Part shown: one piece after another, positions 6,870 through 16,368 of the stretch | How positions within the stretch are numbered: the first letter of the stretch is position 1 | Layout: the number at the start of each line of letters is the position of its first letter | NCBI GenBank assembly: GCA_015056575.1 | Contig: SVGA01000012.1 | Span: 1-64,000, forward strand | Length of the DNA: 64,000 nt | Reading direction: 5' to 3' | DNA from: Butyrivibrio sp. | GTDB lineage: Bacteria > Bacillota > Clostridia > Lachnospirales > Lachnospiraceae | Translations under genes and position numbers: made by a program | The notes under the pieces: model-generated | Database searches by the model: none | Told to the model about the DNA's origin: nothing | What the model saw: the letters and a program-made list of their open reading frames with translations, nothing else

Positions 6870-9800
6870 TAATAAGTATCCCCTGAATCGTCTTTTCTCT
6901 GAAGCTGCGGCAGGAAGAGTATGATCAGGCAGGCAGCCGCACTTAAGAATGCTATAAAGAACAGCCATGCCCTGACGCTGCCTCTGAAAGTGAATATATC
7001 CGTAAGCCTGAGCCTTGCCGTGTCATTTGCCAAAGCCGCCGTATCATCCGCTGCTGCATCTGCATTTGCATCAACCGGTGAAGAAAGAAGCTTATCCGCT
7101 GTTATGACCACAATGTACTCCGATGCATGAGTCATGGGAAATCTTGCATATCCAAGGTCGTCTATGGTAGTGTTCCCCTCAACAGTAGCTGTTTTGGCCT
7201 CCCCATCGTAGTGATACAGGGTTGCATACTTACCCTTGTTGGTTTCCCCCACAGGAACTATGATGGTAGCGGTAAAGCCAAAGTCTCCCTCGTGGCTTAT
7301 GGAAAACTCCACATGGGGGTATGATCCCGAAAGCTGATTGATAACCCCTGACGGAATAGCCTTGCTTCCAAGCCTTACTCCCAGATCAATATCCGATGCA
7401 GCAGCATTCGCCACGTCGGCAGAGGTGAGCTCCCATTTAATACCTTCGGCCATTCTCAGCCTTGTGGTGACATCTCTGTCCTTCATCGCGGAAAAAAGGT
7501 CTCCGGATACATTAGAAGTACCGCTCATCTCAACTTCCAGCAAGGTGCCCTTATCCGCAACCCTTACTTCCCTTGATATCCTGTTCCATCCTGCAGTCTC
7601 AATCTCACCGATCTTGATATTGCCGGTAGCCTCGGCTATGTAGGGCTCTCTGTTTATGACGGTTCCCTCTATCCTGTCTGCAGTACTCTGCCCGGCAGGT
7701 GTCCCTAAAGAAGCAGCGCCCGGCGTCTTGGGCGATGAGCCTGATCCTGACCCTGCAATGCCGTTGGGTGCAGGTGTAAGTCCGTTTCCGCCCGATCCTG
7801 AACCGGAGCCTCCGTTTCCGCCCCGGACTGAGCCATTGGAAGAATCAGACCCGCTTCCGACTTTAAGCTCCTGCTGCTTGACGCTGCTTATATTACCTGC
7901 CCTGTCCACTGCGGCAAAGTAAAGCATATAGGCCTTGCCGGCTTCAAGATTCTTTACCTCATAGGAAGCCACAGCCTCTTTTCCCTCAGAGCTGCTAACT
8001 TCTATGAAGCCGCCCATATCCATCATGTAGTTTTTGTCGGGAGGTGTCATATTGTCGCTTGTCTTTTCCCTTACAACGATCTTGAATCTGTTGATCCCCG
8101 ACAGATCATCAGATCCCGCATAGGCAACTGTAGCGCCTGTTCCGCTGTCCGAGCGAACAGCTTTGTAGGTTGTAAGTTTGGGTGCGACCGTATCGTAGCA
8201 GACATATCCCGTGGACAGGTAAGTGTAATTGCCGGCTCCGTCGGTTATCCTGGCATATACATAGTTCTTTTTGTCCTTGAGAGTTGTCTGTGGCTGTGTG
8301 CTGTCCACATAGGTCTTCCAGCCGGAGTTCTTTTCCTTGATTCCGCCCTCAACCTCCTCCGGAGATGAATAGTAGGTATCGCTTATATAATATTCGATCT
8401 TCTCTACTTCCATACCTTCACTGCTTGCTGTTATCGCAACCTTCTGCGGTTTATTGGTATAGAGAGCTTCGGTGTCGGAAGTCTGGAACTTCTTGCTGGT
8501 ATACTTGCCTATCTTGATCTGTCCTGTGGCCTCCGCTGTAGAGCAGGCTATCCTTCCCGAAGATATGAAGGTGCTGTTCCCGGCCTTATCATAAATTATC
8601 GCGTAGATATAGTTTTTCTTGTTTGCTTCAAGAGTCGGCTTGCTTTCATCACTGTAGGTCTTCCACTGTGTAGAATCCGATGTGGGAGGTACCGCAGCCT
8701 TAAGAGCTGCCACATCCTCATAGTAGGTGTCGGAAATGAAGTATCTGATGTAGTTTACTCCCGAAAAAGCATCTTCTCCGGAAAGAGTTATCTCTTCCGG
8801 TTCTTTGAAGGATGCCGCAAGGTCGTCGTTTGATGCAAAAGAGGTAGTGCCAAATTCCCCGATCTTTATCTTGCCTGAGGGTGCGGTCTTGTCAATTTTG
8901 ATCTCGATATCCAGTATGTCCTTTGTCTCCAAAGTACCGACATTTCTGAAGGTAAGGGATACAAGATGTTTGCCTTCGTCCTTCACAAGATAATTGCGTC
9001 TGAATGCAGTGGTGCCATACTCGGCTATATCAAATCCGTTGGCAGTAATGCTGACATCAGAAGCAAACCACTCCTCTCTGTCCGGCTTGCCGTTATATCT
9101 GATGGGAAGATCCGCATCATCATAGACACACAGTCCGGTCACATCAACCTCAGTAGGGGTAGCGGTTGCTTCCTGGGAGTTGTGAATAAGCAAAAGCTTA
9201 AAATTCTGAGGATCCTCTGACGTGGTGTCCCAGGTATAAGTGGCAACGGGAGCAAATTCTACCGTCCCGGAGCCGTCCGTGTAGCCCACGATCCTGTAAC
9301 CGGCGGCACTAAGCTCAACCGATGTCATATAGTAACTGGCCATCTGCGGCTTGCCGTTGAAAAGAAGCTCCGGCTTCACAACAGTAAGTCCTGTTATGGT
9401 CTGCTTACTTACGCGGGAAGTTGTGTTATCGCGGATATATACCTCCACTGTCTGGTTCTCCCCTGCCGTATCATATACAAGAGAACTTCCGAAGTTGCCC
9501 GGGGTCTTACTTATGTCATAGGACGCCAAGTCTTCATCCACGGTTATCTCCACCTTGTTTAAGTAAAAGGAATCCTCGGTCTTTTCTGCGCCGTCGAACT
9601 TAAGCTTCCTTTCGGGCACTACCACTCCGATCTTCCTCTCACCGATAAAACCGCCTTCGGGCTTTCCTTTTATTGTAAGATAATATGTGGTGCCATCCTC
9701 GGTCACGGAGACAGGCTCTGTGATCGTAGGTGCTGTCAGCGTGTAGTGCGTATCGTTTACCAGAGGCGAAGTATCACCTTCGTATTTAACAGATACCGCT

Positions 9801-11941
9801 GCGCTGTAATCGGTAATATCGGCAATCTTGGTATAGTCAATAAAGGTCTCTTCCGAGCCCTCGGGGGTATATGCCACACTGCTGTCTATCGTCACCTCAA
9901 CCTTTTCATCGTTTATATTCCTTCCGACAGCAAGCTTTGCGGTGGTGGATATTATCCTTCCGATGTTGCTGCCGCTTTTCACCTTGAGGAAAATATCTAA
10001 GCTGTCAGTCTCGATGGCGCTGTCAATATGGATCACGCTGTCATAAGTGCCGTTTTCTTCAGTGGCAATATCGTACTTATCAGCATCATATGCCTTTATA
10101 TAAACTTCTGTACCGTATTTCTCCTTGTTGCCTCCCCAGCTTTCATTGTCCTCGCTAAACTGAAGATAGGGCGCCTCCACTGATACGGGAATATTTTTGG
10201 TGCCGGTGAAGGTACCTTTTCCGGTCAGGGTGATATTGTAGGTATGCCCTGCAACAAGACAGCCTGCGGGAAGATCATTGGATACCGTGTAGTGTTCACC
10301 AGCCACCAGCTCGAAGGATTCACTGCCTATAGCCGCACTTACAAAAACAGGATCTGCAAAGCTGCTCTCAGCAGAATCGTTGTAATTGATCGTAGTTCCG
10401 TCAACAGAGTATATATTCTGCTTAAAGGGGCCATAAGTTATGAAGGAAGAAGTAAGGGGCACAGGGGAAATATTAACAGTGACCGTTCTCTTATAGGCAT
10501 TGGTAGTGCCTGATCTTCTCATATAAAAAGTTGCGCTGTTATCACCGATCTTATTAAGCTTGATAGTGCCTTCAGCGCTGCTTCCGTTGGGTGCGGGAAC
10601 ACCCGGAAACATCTCGTAGCCATCCGGTGCACAGACTTCGGTCTGAATATACAACACACCGTCTTTTTCGGGTCCCCGGTACACCATGCCGGGAATATCG
10701 GCGTAGGGAACAGTGATCTCTACTGTCAGCGAACCGGTAAAATTACCGCTTCCGTGGTAAGTCAGCATATATGATTGACCGGCTTCCGGATAATCACTGA
10801 CGCTCCACAGATTACTGCTGATGGTATAATCACTGCCCTCCAGGAGATTTTCATCCCCAAGGGTCATGTCAAGCGGATCACGAAAAACGTTATCCGCAGC
10901 ATTTGAAGCAACATAATCAACGGTGTATTCGCCGTTTCCGGCAACAAGACCTTCCTTCAGGCTCTTAACTACAGCGCTGTCTGATAAAGAAACTTTATTT
11001 ATCGCTACCTGATACGAAACGGTAAACTCCTGATCCTCTGCCGCCTGCTCTGTGCTTGTTTCATAGCATCCAAGAAGACTTGTAAACTTTATCGTATAGG
11101 TTTTGGGCAAATCCGCTTCTACGGTTCCGCCGCTAAGTCCGCCGTAGGGCTCATCATCAAGATATATGCCCCTGAAAGCAGACTCTTTCGGGTAGTAAGT
11201 ATAGTCTCCTATACTGTATGTGTTGGCAAAATCGGTAGCATAATTCTCATTATAGGTTAGCAGTACCTGATCCTGTCCGTTATAGACAAGCGTGGATTCA
11301 GCAGCCCGGATATCAAACAGGCTTTGAAACATCTGCTTGATCTCCCCATCTGTAGGAGCGGCGCCGTAGAGATCTTGCGTGGACTCATTGACAATGAGAA
11401 CCCTGGCCCGGCAATACTCGCAGATACCTTCGGCATCAAGTGAATGCTCCTCTGCCGCATCATCGATCATTTCCTGCTCTTCTTCGTCTATGTGATATTT
11501 GGTATGTGTTAAGCCATCCTCGTTATCCCTGTATAGATACTCTATAGCAAACTCCTCCGGATCCTCGGAGCTTTCCGGTTCGGCATCTTCCTCGGGCTCT
11601 TCCGGATTCTCGGGAATTTCCGGATCCTCGGGGTCATCAGGATTTTCGGGATCGTCCGGGTTCTTTGGAACTTCCGGGTTCTCCGGCTCATCCGGAATTT
11701 CGGGCTCCTCCGGATTGGCAGAATCTTCCGGTTCCTGTGGATCAGCAGGCTCTTTCGGTTCAGTTTCTTCGGGGACTTCCGGTAAAGGCTCTGTTATGAC
11801 CGGATCCGGCTCATCGGCATATGCAAAAATGGTACCGATACCCGATGCGGTACAAATGAGGCTCAGAATGAGCATTCCGATAAATATCCTCTTGGCGCCT
11901 TCCCTAAGATTATTAAACTTTTTCCTCAGATTTACTTTCAT
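6869..11941 (-). CDS. Large surface protein with Pro/Glu spacer, Ig-like repeats and C-terminal TM anchor
   Basis: A 1690-aa exported protein. A signal peptide (basic start, hydrophobic core IFIGMLILSLICTASG, likely cut after FAYA) precedes a spacer of about 90 residues built from PE/PD/NPE units. A series of beta-sandwich-like segments follows, including two clear repeats of about 105 residues with (Y/F)ISDTYY, WKTY, KKNY(I/V)YA and AGN(S/Y)T landmarks. A Gly/Ser linker, a last domain, a TM helix near residues 1655-1677 and a short charged tail (QRKDDSGDTY) end the protein. The start at 11941 is set by GAGGGG; upstream in-frame codons lie within the leader hairpin. No LPXTG motif is present, so anchoring is by the C-terminal helix. 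Its promoter and attenuator are separate from the CIS operon. Confidence 0.85.
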   Translation of the reverse strand: MKVNLRKKFNNLREGAKRIFIGMLILSLICTASGIGTIFAYADEPDPVITEPLPEVPEETEPKEPADPQEPEDSANPEEPEIPDEPENPEVPKNPDDPENPDDPEDPEIPENPEEPEEDAEPESSEDPEEFAIEYLYRDNEDGLTHTKYHIDEEEQEMIDDAAEEHSLDAEGICEYCRARVLIVNESTQDLYGAAPTDGEIKQMFQSLFDIRAAESTLVYNGQDQVLLTYNENYATDFANTYSIGDYTYYPKESAFRGIYLDDEPYGGLSGGTVEADLPKTYTIKFTSLLGCYETSTEQAAEDQEFTVSYQVAINKVSLSDSAVVKSLKEGLVAGNGEYTVDYVASNAADNVFRDPLDMTLGDENLLEGSDYTISSNLWSVSDYPEAGQSYMLTYHGSGNFTGSLTVEITVPYADIPGMVYRGPEKDGVLYIQTEVCAPDGYEMFPGVPAPNGSSAEGTIKLNKIGDNSATFYMRRSGTTNAYKRTVTVNISPVPLTSSFITYGPFKQNIYSVDGTTINYNDSAESSFADPVFVSAAIGSESFELVAGEHYTVSNDLPAGCLVAGHTYNITLTGKGTFTGTKNIPVSVEAPYLQFSEDNESWGGNKEKYGTEVYIKAYDADKYDIATEENGTYDSVIHIDSAIETDSLDIFLKVKSGSNIGRIISTTAKLAVGRNINDEKVEVTIDSSVAYTPEGSEETFIDYTKIADITDYSAAVSVKYEGDTSPLVNDTHYTLTAPTITEPVSVTEDGTTYYLTIKGKPEGGFIGERKIGVVVPERKLKFDGAEKTEDSFYLNKVEITVDEDLASYDISKTPGNFGSSLVYDTAGENQTVEVYIRDNTTSRVSKQTITGLTVVKPELLFNGKPQMASYYMTSVELSAAGYRIVGYTDGSGTVEFAPVATYTWDTTSEDPQNFKLLLIHNSQEATATPTEVDVTGLCVYDDADLPIRYNGKPDREEWFASDVSITANGFDIAEYGTTAFRRNYLVKDEGKHLVSLTFRNVGTLETKDILDIEIKIDKTAPSGKIKIGEFGTTSFASNDDLAASFKEPEEITLSGEDAFSGVNYIRYFISDTYYEDVAALKAAVPPTSDSTQWKTYSDESKPTLEANKKNYIYAIIYDKAGNSTFISSGRIACSTAEATGQIKIGKYTSKKFQTSDTEALYTNKPQKVAITASSEGMEVEKIEYYISDTYYSSPEEVEGGIKEKNSGWKTYVDSTQPQTTLKDKKNYVYARITDGAGNYTYLSTGYVCYDTVAPKLTTYKAVRSDSGTGATVAYAGSDDLSGINRFKIVVREKTSDNMTPPDKNYMMDMGGFIEVSSSEGKEAVASYEVKNLEAGKAYMLYFAAVDRAGNISSVKQQELKVGSGSDSSNGSVRGGNGGSGSGSGGNGLTPAPNGIAGSGSGSSPKTPGAASLGTPAGQSTADRIEGTVINREPYIAEATGNIKIGEIETAGWNRISREVRVADKGTLLEVEMSGTSNVSGDLFSAMKDRDVTTRLRMAEGIKWELTSADVANAAASDIDLGVRLGSKAIPSGVINQLSGSYPHVEFSISHEGDFGFTATIIVPVGETNKGKYATLYHYDGEAKTATVEGNTTIDDLGYARFPMTHASEYIVVITADKLLSSPVDANADAAADDTAALANDTARLRLTDIFTFRGSVRAWLFFIAFLSAAACLIILFLPQLQRKDDSGDTY

Positions 11942-11963
11942 AACTTTCCCCTCATAATCTTTC

Positions 11964-12014
11964 AAAAAAAGACCAATAGGCTGCCGTGTTACCGGCAACC
12001 TCAGACTTTGGATC
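11964..12014 (-). terminator. Intrinsic terminator-like attenuator in the surface-protein leader
   Basis: In the minus sense, GATCCAA (12014-12008) pairs with TTGGTC (11976-11971) with one bulged T. GGTTGCCG (12000-11993) pairs with CGGCAGCC (11986-11979) around a 6-nt loop. Seven T residues follow immediately (11970-11964). The ribosome-binding site of the surface protein lies only about 14-20 nt beyond. No room exists for another promoter, so transcription of that gene must pass this structure. A competing hairpin, CTTTG-GAT-CAAAG (12006-12018), uses the same bases as the terminator's foot. A further stem TGCC/GGCA sits at 12028-12047. This layout is that of a transcriptional attenuator or riboswitch. 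I could not match it to a known class. Confidence 0.65.
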
Positions 12015-12062
12015 AAAGAGCACATACTGCCCATTAATATATCGGCATTTTTGTATTTATCC

Positions 12063-12092
12063 TTTATACGATCACAGGCGCCAAAAGGTCAA
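12063..12092 (-). promoter_or_regulatory. Promoter of the surface-protein / GNAT / 870-aa unit
   Basis: TTGACC at 12092-12087 and TATAAA at 12068-12063 are separated by 18 bp, each one base off consensus. The expected start is about 12056, giving a leader of about 115 nt that contains the attenuator-like structure. The promoter begins 12 bp past the stop of the AAA+ gene. Confidence 0.6.
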
Positions 12093-12103
12093 AGATGCCT
12101 TTT

Positions 12104-14548
12104 TTACGCCAGTCCGACTTCCTCGGCGTAGGGCTCGAAATCCGATTTGGTAAATACCTTACCTACCTTAACAAATTCGTACTTGATGGCATTAAGATAG
12201 TGTCTCATGCACACCTGGCCGTTTGCGGTGGGATCCGCCGCAGCGAGGAAGGCAGCATTGAGGATACAGTTTTTGATATTACCGCCGGCAAACTCAAATT
12301 TCTCGGCGAGGAATCTGATATCCACGTCTTCTCCAAGAGGCGTATCCTTTGGAATCGTGGTCCTCCAAAGCATCTCTCTGGTATCCACATTCGGAAACTG
12401 GAACTCAACAATATATTTCATACGCCTGAAGAATGCCGGGTCTATGTTGTGCTTGTAGTTGGTGGCCAGGACACATACGCCGTCATAGGCTTCCATTTCC
12501 TGAAGAAGCAGCGCCGTCTTGTTGTTGGCAGATGCCTGATTGGAGCCGCCGTCATCCGACCTCTTGGCAAAGATCGTGTCGCACTCGTCAAAGAACAGGA
12601 CGACGTTACATTTTTTGGCCTCTCTGAAGATCATTGACAGGGATTTCTCCGTCTCGCCCACATACTTGTCAACAACCTTGGAAATATCAACTCTGTACAG
12701 CTCAAGGTTAAGCTCGTGGGCAATAACCTGAGCCATCATGGATTTACCGGTACCGGGCGCTCCGAACAAAAGAACCGTAAGTCCACGGCCGTAAGGGTAC
12801 TTTCTGGTATAATTCCAAGACTCGTAGACCTGCTTCCTATAGGTCATCTGCTCTATGGCATGAGTTATGGTCTCCCTCTGATCGTCATTCATAACGATAT
12901 CGTCAAAACCGAACTTGGCCTCCACTCTTGTGGCCTTCTGTGACAGCTCGGAACTCATCTGGGCATTACATCCCTTAAAGAGGCTGGCCCTGGATATCTT
13001 TTCCTCATTGTCCATATTGGACAGAGACTTGGCCTTAATCAGAGCATCATGGATCTTACCGGCGGTAAAAAGGAATTTTGTGGACATTTCAAGAAGATCC
13101 ACATCTTCCGCAAGGTCAAAGTCCTTGGCAAAATACTCCCAGCAGGTAAGTCTTTCCCCTGTATCGGGAGCCGGAAGTTCAAGATCCGTAAACTGGCTCT
13201 TTGTAACCTCTCTGAAATCAATAAAGAGCTTACTCATGGCAAATACCAGAATATCTTTTTCGGTAAGCTTGGAAAAGGCAAGATCCATGTAGCCAAAGAA
13301 CTTCTCCTTTTCCTCATCCCTGTAGGTCAACTCCGTAAGACAACAGCAGGCCTTTGCCAGAATACACTCCCTTGTAACGGACCACAGCGCTCTTTCCACA
13401 AACTGGAAGTCGTAGTTGAACAGCTTTTTACAGTTGATGGTAATGGCCTTCAGGCCGTTCTCCCTGCAGAAGTGCTTTACAAAGAACCTTCTGCCGCTGC
13501 CGTCATCTCCATAGTAATAAAAGATCCTGACGCCGTCATTGTAGGATATCCTCATGGCGTCAAGTCTTCCCTGGTTGGCCATGACGGGGTCAAGCTCCTT
13601 GTCATCCGTGAGCATACTGATAAAACGGCTGTAATTCTCATCAAGAAGCAGCGGATCACGTCCGAACAGAAAGTCGATCATTCTCTTGTCGGGGGAAACT
13701 ACAGTAGAAAAGGGCATACTGCCCTGTACCTGCAAAGGAAGCACAGGAAGGAGCTGCTCAAGGCAGGCTGACATGTCGCCGTAAGCTCCGGTTATGGAAT
13801 AGGCGGAGCCAAAAAATACCTTGGCGGCAGATTCTATCGTGGGAGCCGAAAGGGCTCCGTTCTCGTTTATGATATGGAATACTCCGGCGTAATCCGTCTG
13901 AGTTGAGGACAGAATCCCGCAGGCAAAACAGAATTTTGTAAAGGGTTCAAATTTAAGTCTCTTGCATAGTTCATAAAAGGGCAGGCTTATTCCCTCCGCC
14001 AGAGTTGCCTCCGCTCTTTCGTCTATCATTGCAAGTCTTTTGATCACCGGTATCCTGGTATCTTCTTCGATCACATCCCAGACTCTGGACTCATCGGCCT
14101 CAGTTTCGTCCACCGGATTATCCGCGGCAAAACTGCCAAGCAGGGCCATAAGATCATTGTCTATTTCTTCATCATCATCGTCATCACTTTCTTCCGAGTC
14201 GGAATCCCCGGATCCGAGAAGCGAAAAGAGATTCTCCCCGTCGTCTCTTTTATCCTCACGGTCTTCTTCATCACTCAGAAGATCTGTCGACGATCCCATA
14301 TCGTTTGAAGACCCACCGCCAAGCCTCTCCTTGTAGGATGCGGAAAGTCTGTTTCTGCAGGCGTCACCGGCAAGCTCTATGTCAGGGTAAAGAACGTTCT
14401 TATAACCGCCCTCACCGTTTGCAAAGGTAACCTTCATCTTGGAGATGTAGGCATCAAGGCAGCCGTTGACACAGTCAAAGATATACTGCATATACTCATT
14501 ATAGCTTTTAAATGGCGTATTCCTTGAACCTTCTTCGTAACTTCCCAT
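12104..14548 (-). CDS. AAA+ ATPase of the contractile injection system (Afp15/Pvc15-like)
   Basis: An 814-aa protein with one intact C-terminal AAA+ domain: Walker A GAPGTGKS (596-603), Walker B VVLFFDECD (649-657), sensor-1 LATNYKHN and an arginine-finger candidate RRMKY. The middle segment (about 280-450) looks like a degenerate AAA domain, with IFYYYGDDGSGRRFF where a P-loop would be. Residues 90-150 are a strongly acidic, disordered-looking stretch. AAA+ ATPases of this type are a hallmark of extracellular CIS loci and are thought to act in assembly. It follows a 78-aa gene with a GAGG ribosome-binding site at the junction. No T6SS ClpV features are visible. Confidence 0.9.
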   Translation of the reverse strand: MGSYEEGSRNTPFKSYNEYMQYIFDCVNGCLDAYISKMKVTFANGEGGYKNVLYPDIELAGDACRNRLSASYKERLGGGSSNDMGSSTDLLSDEEDREDKRDDGENLFSLLGSGDSDSEESDDDDDEEIDNDLMALLGSFAADNPVDETEADESRVWDVIEEDTRIPVIKRLAMIDERAEATLAEGISLPFYELCKRLKFEPFTKFCFACGILSSTQTDYAGVFHIINENGALSAPTIESAAKVFFGSAYSITGAYGDMSACLEQLLPVLPLQVQGSMPFSTVVSPDKRMIDFLFGRDPLLLDENYSRFISMLTDDKELDPVMANQGRLDAMRISYNDGVRIFYYYGDDGSGRRFFVKHFCRENGLKAITINCKKLFNYDFQFVERALWSVTRECILAKACCCLTELTYRDEEKEKFFGYMDLAFSKLTEKDILVFAMSKLFIDFREVTKSQFTDLELPAPDTGERLTCWEYFAKDFDLAEDVDLLEMSTKFLFTAGKIHDALIKAKSLSNMDNEEKISRASLFKGCNAQMSSELSQKATRVEAKFGFDDIVMNDDQRETITHAIEQMTYRKQVYESWNYTRKYPYGRGLTVLLFGAPGTGKSMMAQVIAHELNLELYRVDISKVVDKYVGETEKSLSMIFREAKKCNVVLFFDECDTIFAKRSDDGGSNQASANNKTALLLQEMEAYDGVCVLATNYKHNIDPAFFRRMKYIVEFQFPNVDTREMLWRTTIPKDTPLGEDVDIRFLAEKFEFAGGNIKNCILNAAFLAAADPTANGQVCMRHYLNAIKYEFVKVGKVFTKSDFEPYAEEVGLA

Positions 14549-14560
14549 TTATGCACCTCT

Positions 14561-14797
14561 TCACTGTCTTGTTTTAAAAGCCGCACCCTTGTCAAAAACG
14601 CTTTTGGCGGTATTGATGCCGGTCTGTTTGGTTATGTCAAAGACTCCTGTTGTGCTCTCGTTTATGAATTCCATTGGCTTTCTGATATCATACAGATAGG
14701 TCTCTTCTTCCTCGTCATCGATTACGGGAGGTTTTTTCCTTCTGTCTTCAACATCTTTATTTTTCCTGGAAAGCTTGTCATCGAGGTATTCTCTCAT
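14561..14797 (-). CDS. Small charged hypothetical protein (78 aa)
   Basis: Not recognised. The protein is hydrophilic with a mixed-charge N-terminal half (KNKDVEDRRKK, DDEEEET) and no membrane span. It has a GGAGG Shine-Dalgarno and lies 12 bp before the AAA+ ATPase and 21 bp after the SH3b protein, so it belongs to the CIS operon. It could be an adaptor for the ATPase, but that rests on position alone. Confidence 0.7.
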   Translation of the reverse strand: MREYLDDKLSRKNKDVEDRRKKPPVIDDEEEETYLYDIRKPMEFINESTTGVFDITKQTGINTAKSVFDKGAAFKTRQ

Positions 14798-14818
14798 CCC
14801 ACTTCCTCCATAGGAAAA

Positions 14819-15463
14819 TCAGCTGTTAAATGCCGCGGACAATTCCTCATCAGTCATCTCTACTTCGTTCCTTAAATCTTCGGGGAATTCCTCTTTTGAA
14901 ATCTCGGTAATATCAAGATATTCAGTGGAGCAGTAACCTCTTAAGTCATCCCCCACAGCCACAAGACACCATTCATTACCGGGCTTTAATATATATCCCT
15001 CTGTGCCCTTCTCAAGCTGATACCTGACCTCCGATCCGACGCCGGGCTCGGTTCTTACGTTTAAAGCATGAACAGAGGTGGAGACCTTGAATCTGAAATA
15101 GCGGATCCCCGGATCATCGGTTTCTTCTTCTGCTGCTGCCTCTTCCTTGTTTTCTTCCACAGGAGGTTCCTCTGCGGTTATCTGATCCTGGGGGATCTCG
15201 ATTATCTCTACCTCAGGCTCCGGTTCCTTAACGACCACTTCGGCCTCTATGGGATCCTCCTTCAGTTCATTCTGATCAAGAGCTGTTTCCGCGTCGGTAA
15301 CAGTAGCTGTAATGGCATCGTTAAGGATTGCGGTCTGCGCTCCGATGGAATCCCTCGTCTTGTCAAGAGCCGAGCTTCTTCCGGCAAACCCCAGCATTCC
15401 TCCGATGGCTACGACAAAAAAGAATACGAACAAGAAGATAAATATCCTCTGATTATTTTTCAT
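14819..15463 (-). CDS. Membrane-anchored SH3b-domain protein
   Basis: A 214-aa protein. One TM helix near residues 7-28 anchors it. A Glu/Pro-rich spacer (about 60-118) projects outward, and a bacterial SH3 domain lies at about 128-187, with LNVRTEP, EKGTEGYIL and RGYCSTEYL. SH3b domains commonly bind peptidoglycan, so it would link the membrane to the cell wall. It sits in the signalling/envelope group STAS-FtsE-HATPase-SH3b between the baseplate and AAA+ genes. AAGGAGGAGTC precedes the ATG. The topology fits a component holding the apparatus under the wall, but this is inferred. Confidence 0.82.
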   Translation of the reverse strand: MKNNQRIFIFLFVFFFVVAIGGMLGFAGRSSALDKTRDSIGAQTAILNDAITATVTDAETALDQNELKEDPIEAEVVVKEPEPEVEIIEIPQDQITAEEPPVEENKEEAAAEEETDDPGIRYFRFKVSTSVHALNVRTEPGVGSEVRYQLEKGTEGYILKPGNEWCLVAVGDDLRGYCSTEYLDITEISKEEFPEDLRNEVEMTDEELSAAFNS

Positions 15464-15472
15464 GACTCCTCC

Positions 15473-16351
15473 TTAAGTGGTGGGAAGCTGAATGTAGATT
15501 CCCATTCCGTTGCCCTGGGGGCTTCTGGCATAAATGGTTCCGCCATAGTGCTCGACTATGGCCTTTGCCTGAGTAAGTCCGAGGCCGTTTCCGCTGATGC
15601 GGTTCGAGCCCTGGAAATTAAGTTCAAAGATATGCTTGGTCTCATTTTCCGGAAGGCCTTTACCTGTATCCTTAAGGACTATGAAAATATCGTCCTCTAT
15701 GGATGAGATGGTGATAACAAGGGTTCCCTCCCTCTGCATGTACTTGATTGAATTATCTATGATGTTCCTGAACATTATAAGGATTCTTTTGGCCGAGGCA
15801 TTGACCATAAGCCTCTCCGAAGCGCTGGAAATATTTATCCTGAGCCCTGCCTTTCTTGCCTCATCCGTCAGTTCTGCGATGGCTCTTTTGGCAACCTCGA
15901 TAATATCTATGGTGGCCCTGTCGTCGTCATCATCGGGAGGAAGAAGTGACTCGTATTCGTTTTCACTTACCTGAGCCTTTTTGGCCAGCTCGCCGGCCTC
16001 TTCCTTAAGACTGTTGTTTTCTTTTTGGATTTCCTTCAGTTCACCGGAAATCTCTTCAATACGCTCCTGCCTTGCCTCAAGCTCTTTGTCCTTGGCCTTT
16101 ATAAGGGTTTCATAATCCATCTCAAGCTTGTTCTTCTCGGCATTCAGTATCCCGATCTCCTGCTGGAGATGCTCCGCACCTGTATAATCGTTGTGGGTCT
16201 GATAGCACTGGTAAGCGAAGCTGGTGATGGAAAGTGAAAAGCACATGAATACCAGTATGATCAGAGTTACGCTGAAAAAGAAAAATCCTGCAATGGTGAG
16301 TGCATAGAACACACACGATAAGATCAGTGAAACAACCTGTTTCCTCGACAT
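15473..16351 (-). CDS. Membrane coiled-coil protein with HATPase domain lacking a HisKA box
   Basis: A 292-aa protein. Two TM helices lie at about 8-27 and 29-47, followed by a long coiled coil (about 62-130) and an acidic linker (DDDDD). A GHKL ATPase domain runs from about 155 to 292, with N box FRNIIDNSIKY, G1 DTGKGLP (228-234) and G2 GNGLGL (254-259). No histidine phospho-acceptor motif precedes the ATPase domain, and no response regulator is nearby. It may phosphorylate serine in the STAS protein, as RsbW/SpoIIAB kinases do, or serve as an ATP-driven coiled-coil partner of the FtsE-like protein next door. Both are inferences. Confidence 0.8.
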   Translation of the reverse strand: MSRKQVVSLILSCVFYALTIAGFFFFSVTLIILVFMCFSLSITSFAYQCYQTHNDYTGAEHLQQEIGILNAEKNKLEMDYETLIKAKDKELEARQERIEEISGELKEIQKENNSLKEEAGELAKKAQVSENEYESLLPPDDDDDRATIDIIEVAKRAIAELTDEARKAGLRINISSASERLMVNASAKRILIMFRNIIDNSIKYMQREGTLVITISSIEDDIFIVLKDTGKGLPENETKHIFELNFQGSNRISGNGLGLTQAKAIVEHYGGTIYARSPQGNGMGIYIQLPTT

Positions 16352-16368
16352 TTTCCCAAAATCCCCCT

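Noticed and set aside
11942-12034. N-terminal 31-residue extension of the surface protein
   Set aside because: It would place coding sequence over the attenuator hairpin and T-run and before the signal peptide; ATG 11941 has the ribosome-binding site.
11942-12060. c-di-GMP, SAM or T-box riboswitch identity for the leader
   Set aside because: The required conserved motifs (for example GGGCAAACC or the T-box sequence) are not present, so it is left unclassified.
14819-15706. Plus-strand frames inside minus-strand genes across the window
   Set aside because: They lie wholly inside well-supported genes, lack ribosome-binding sites and have no recognisable domains; only the frame at 61802-63103 is convincing on the plus strand.
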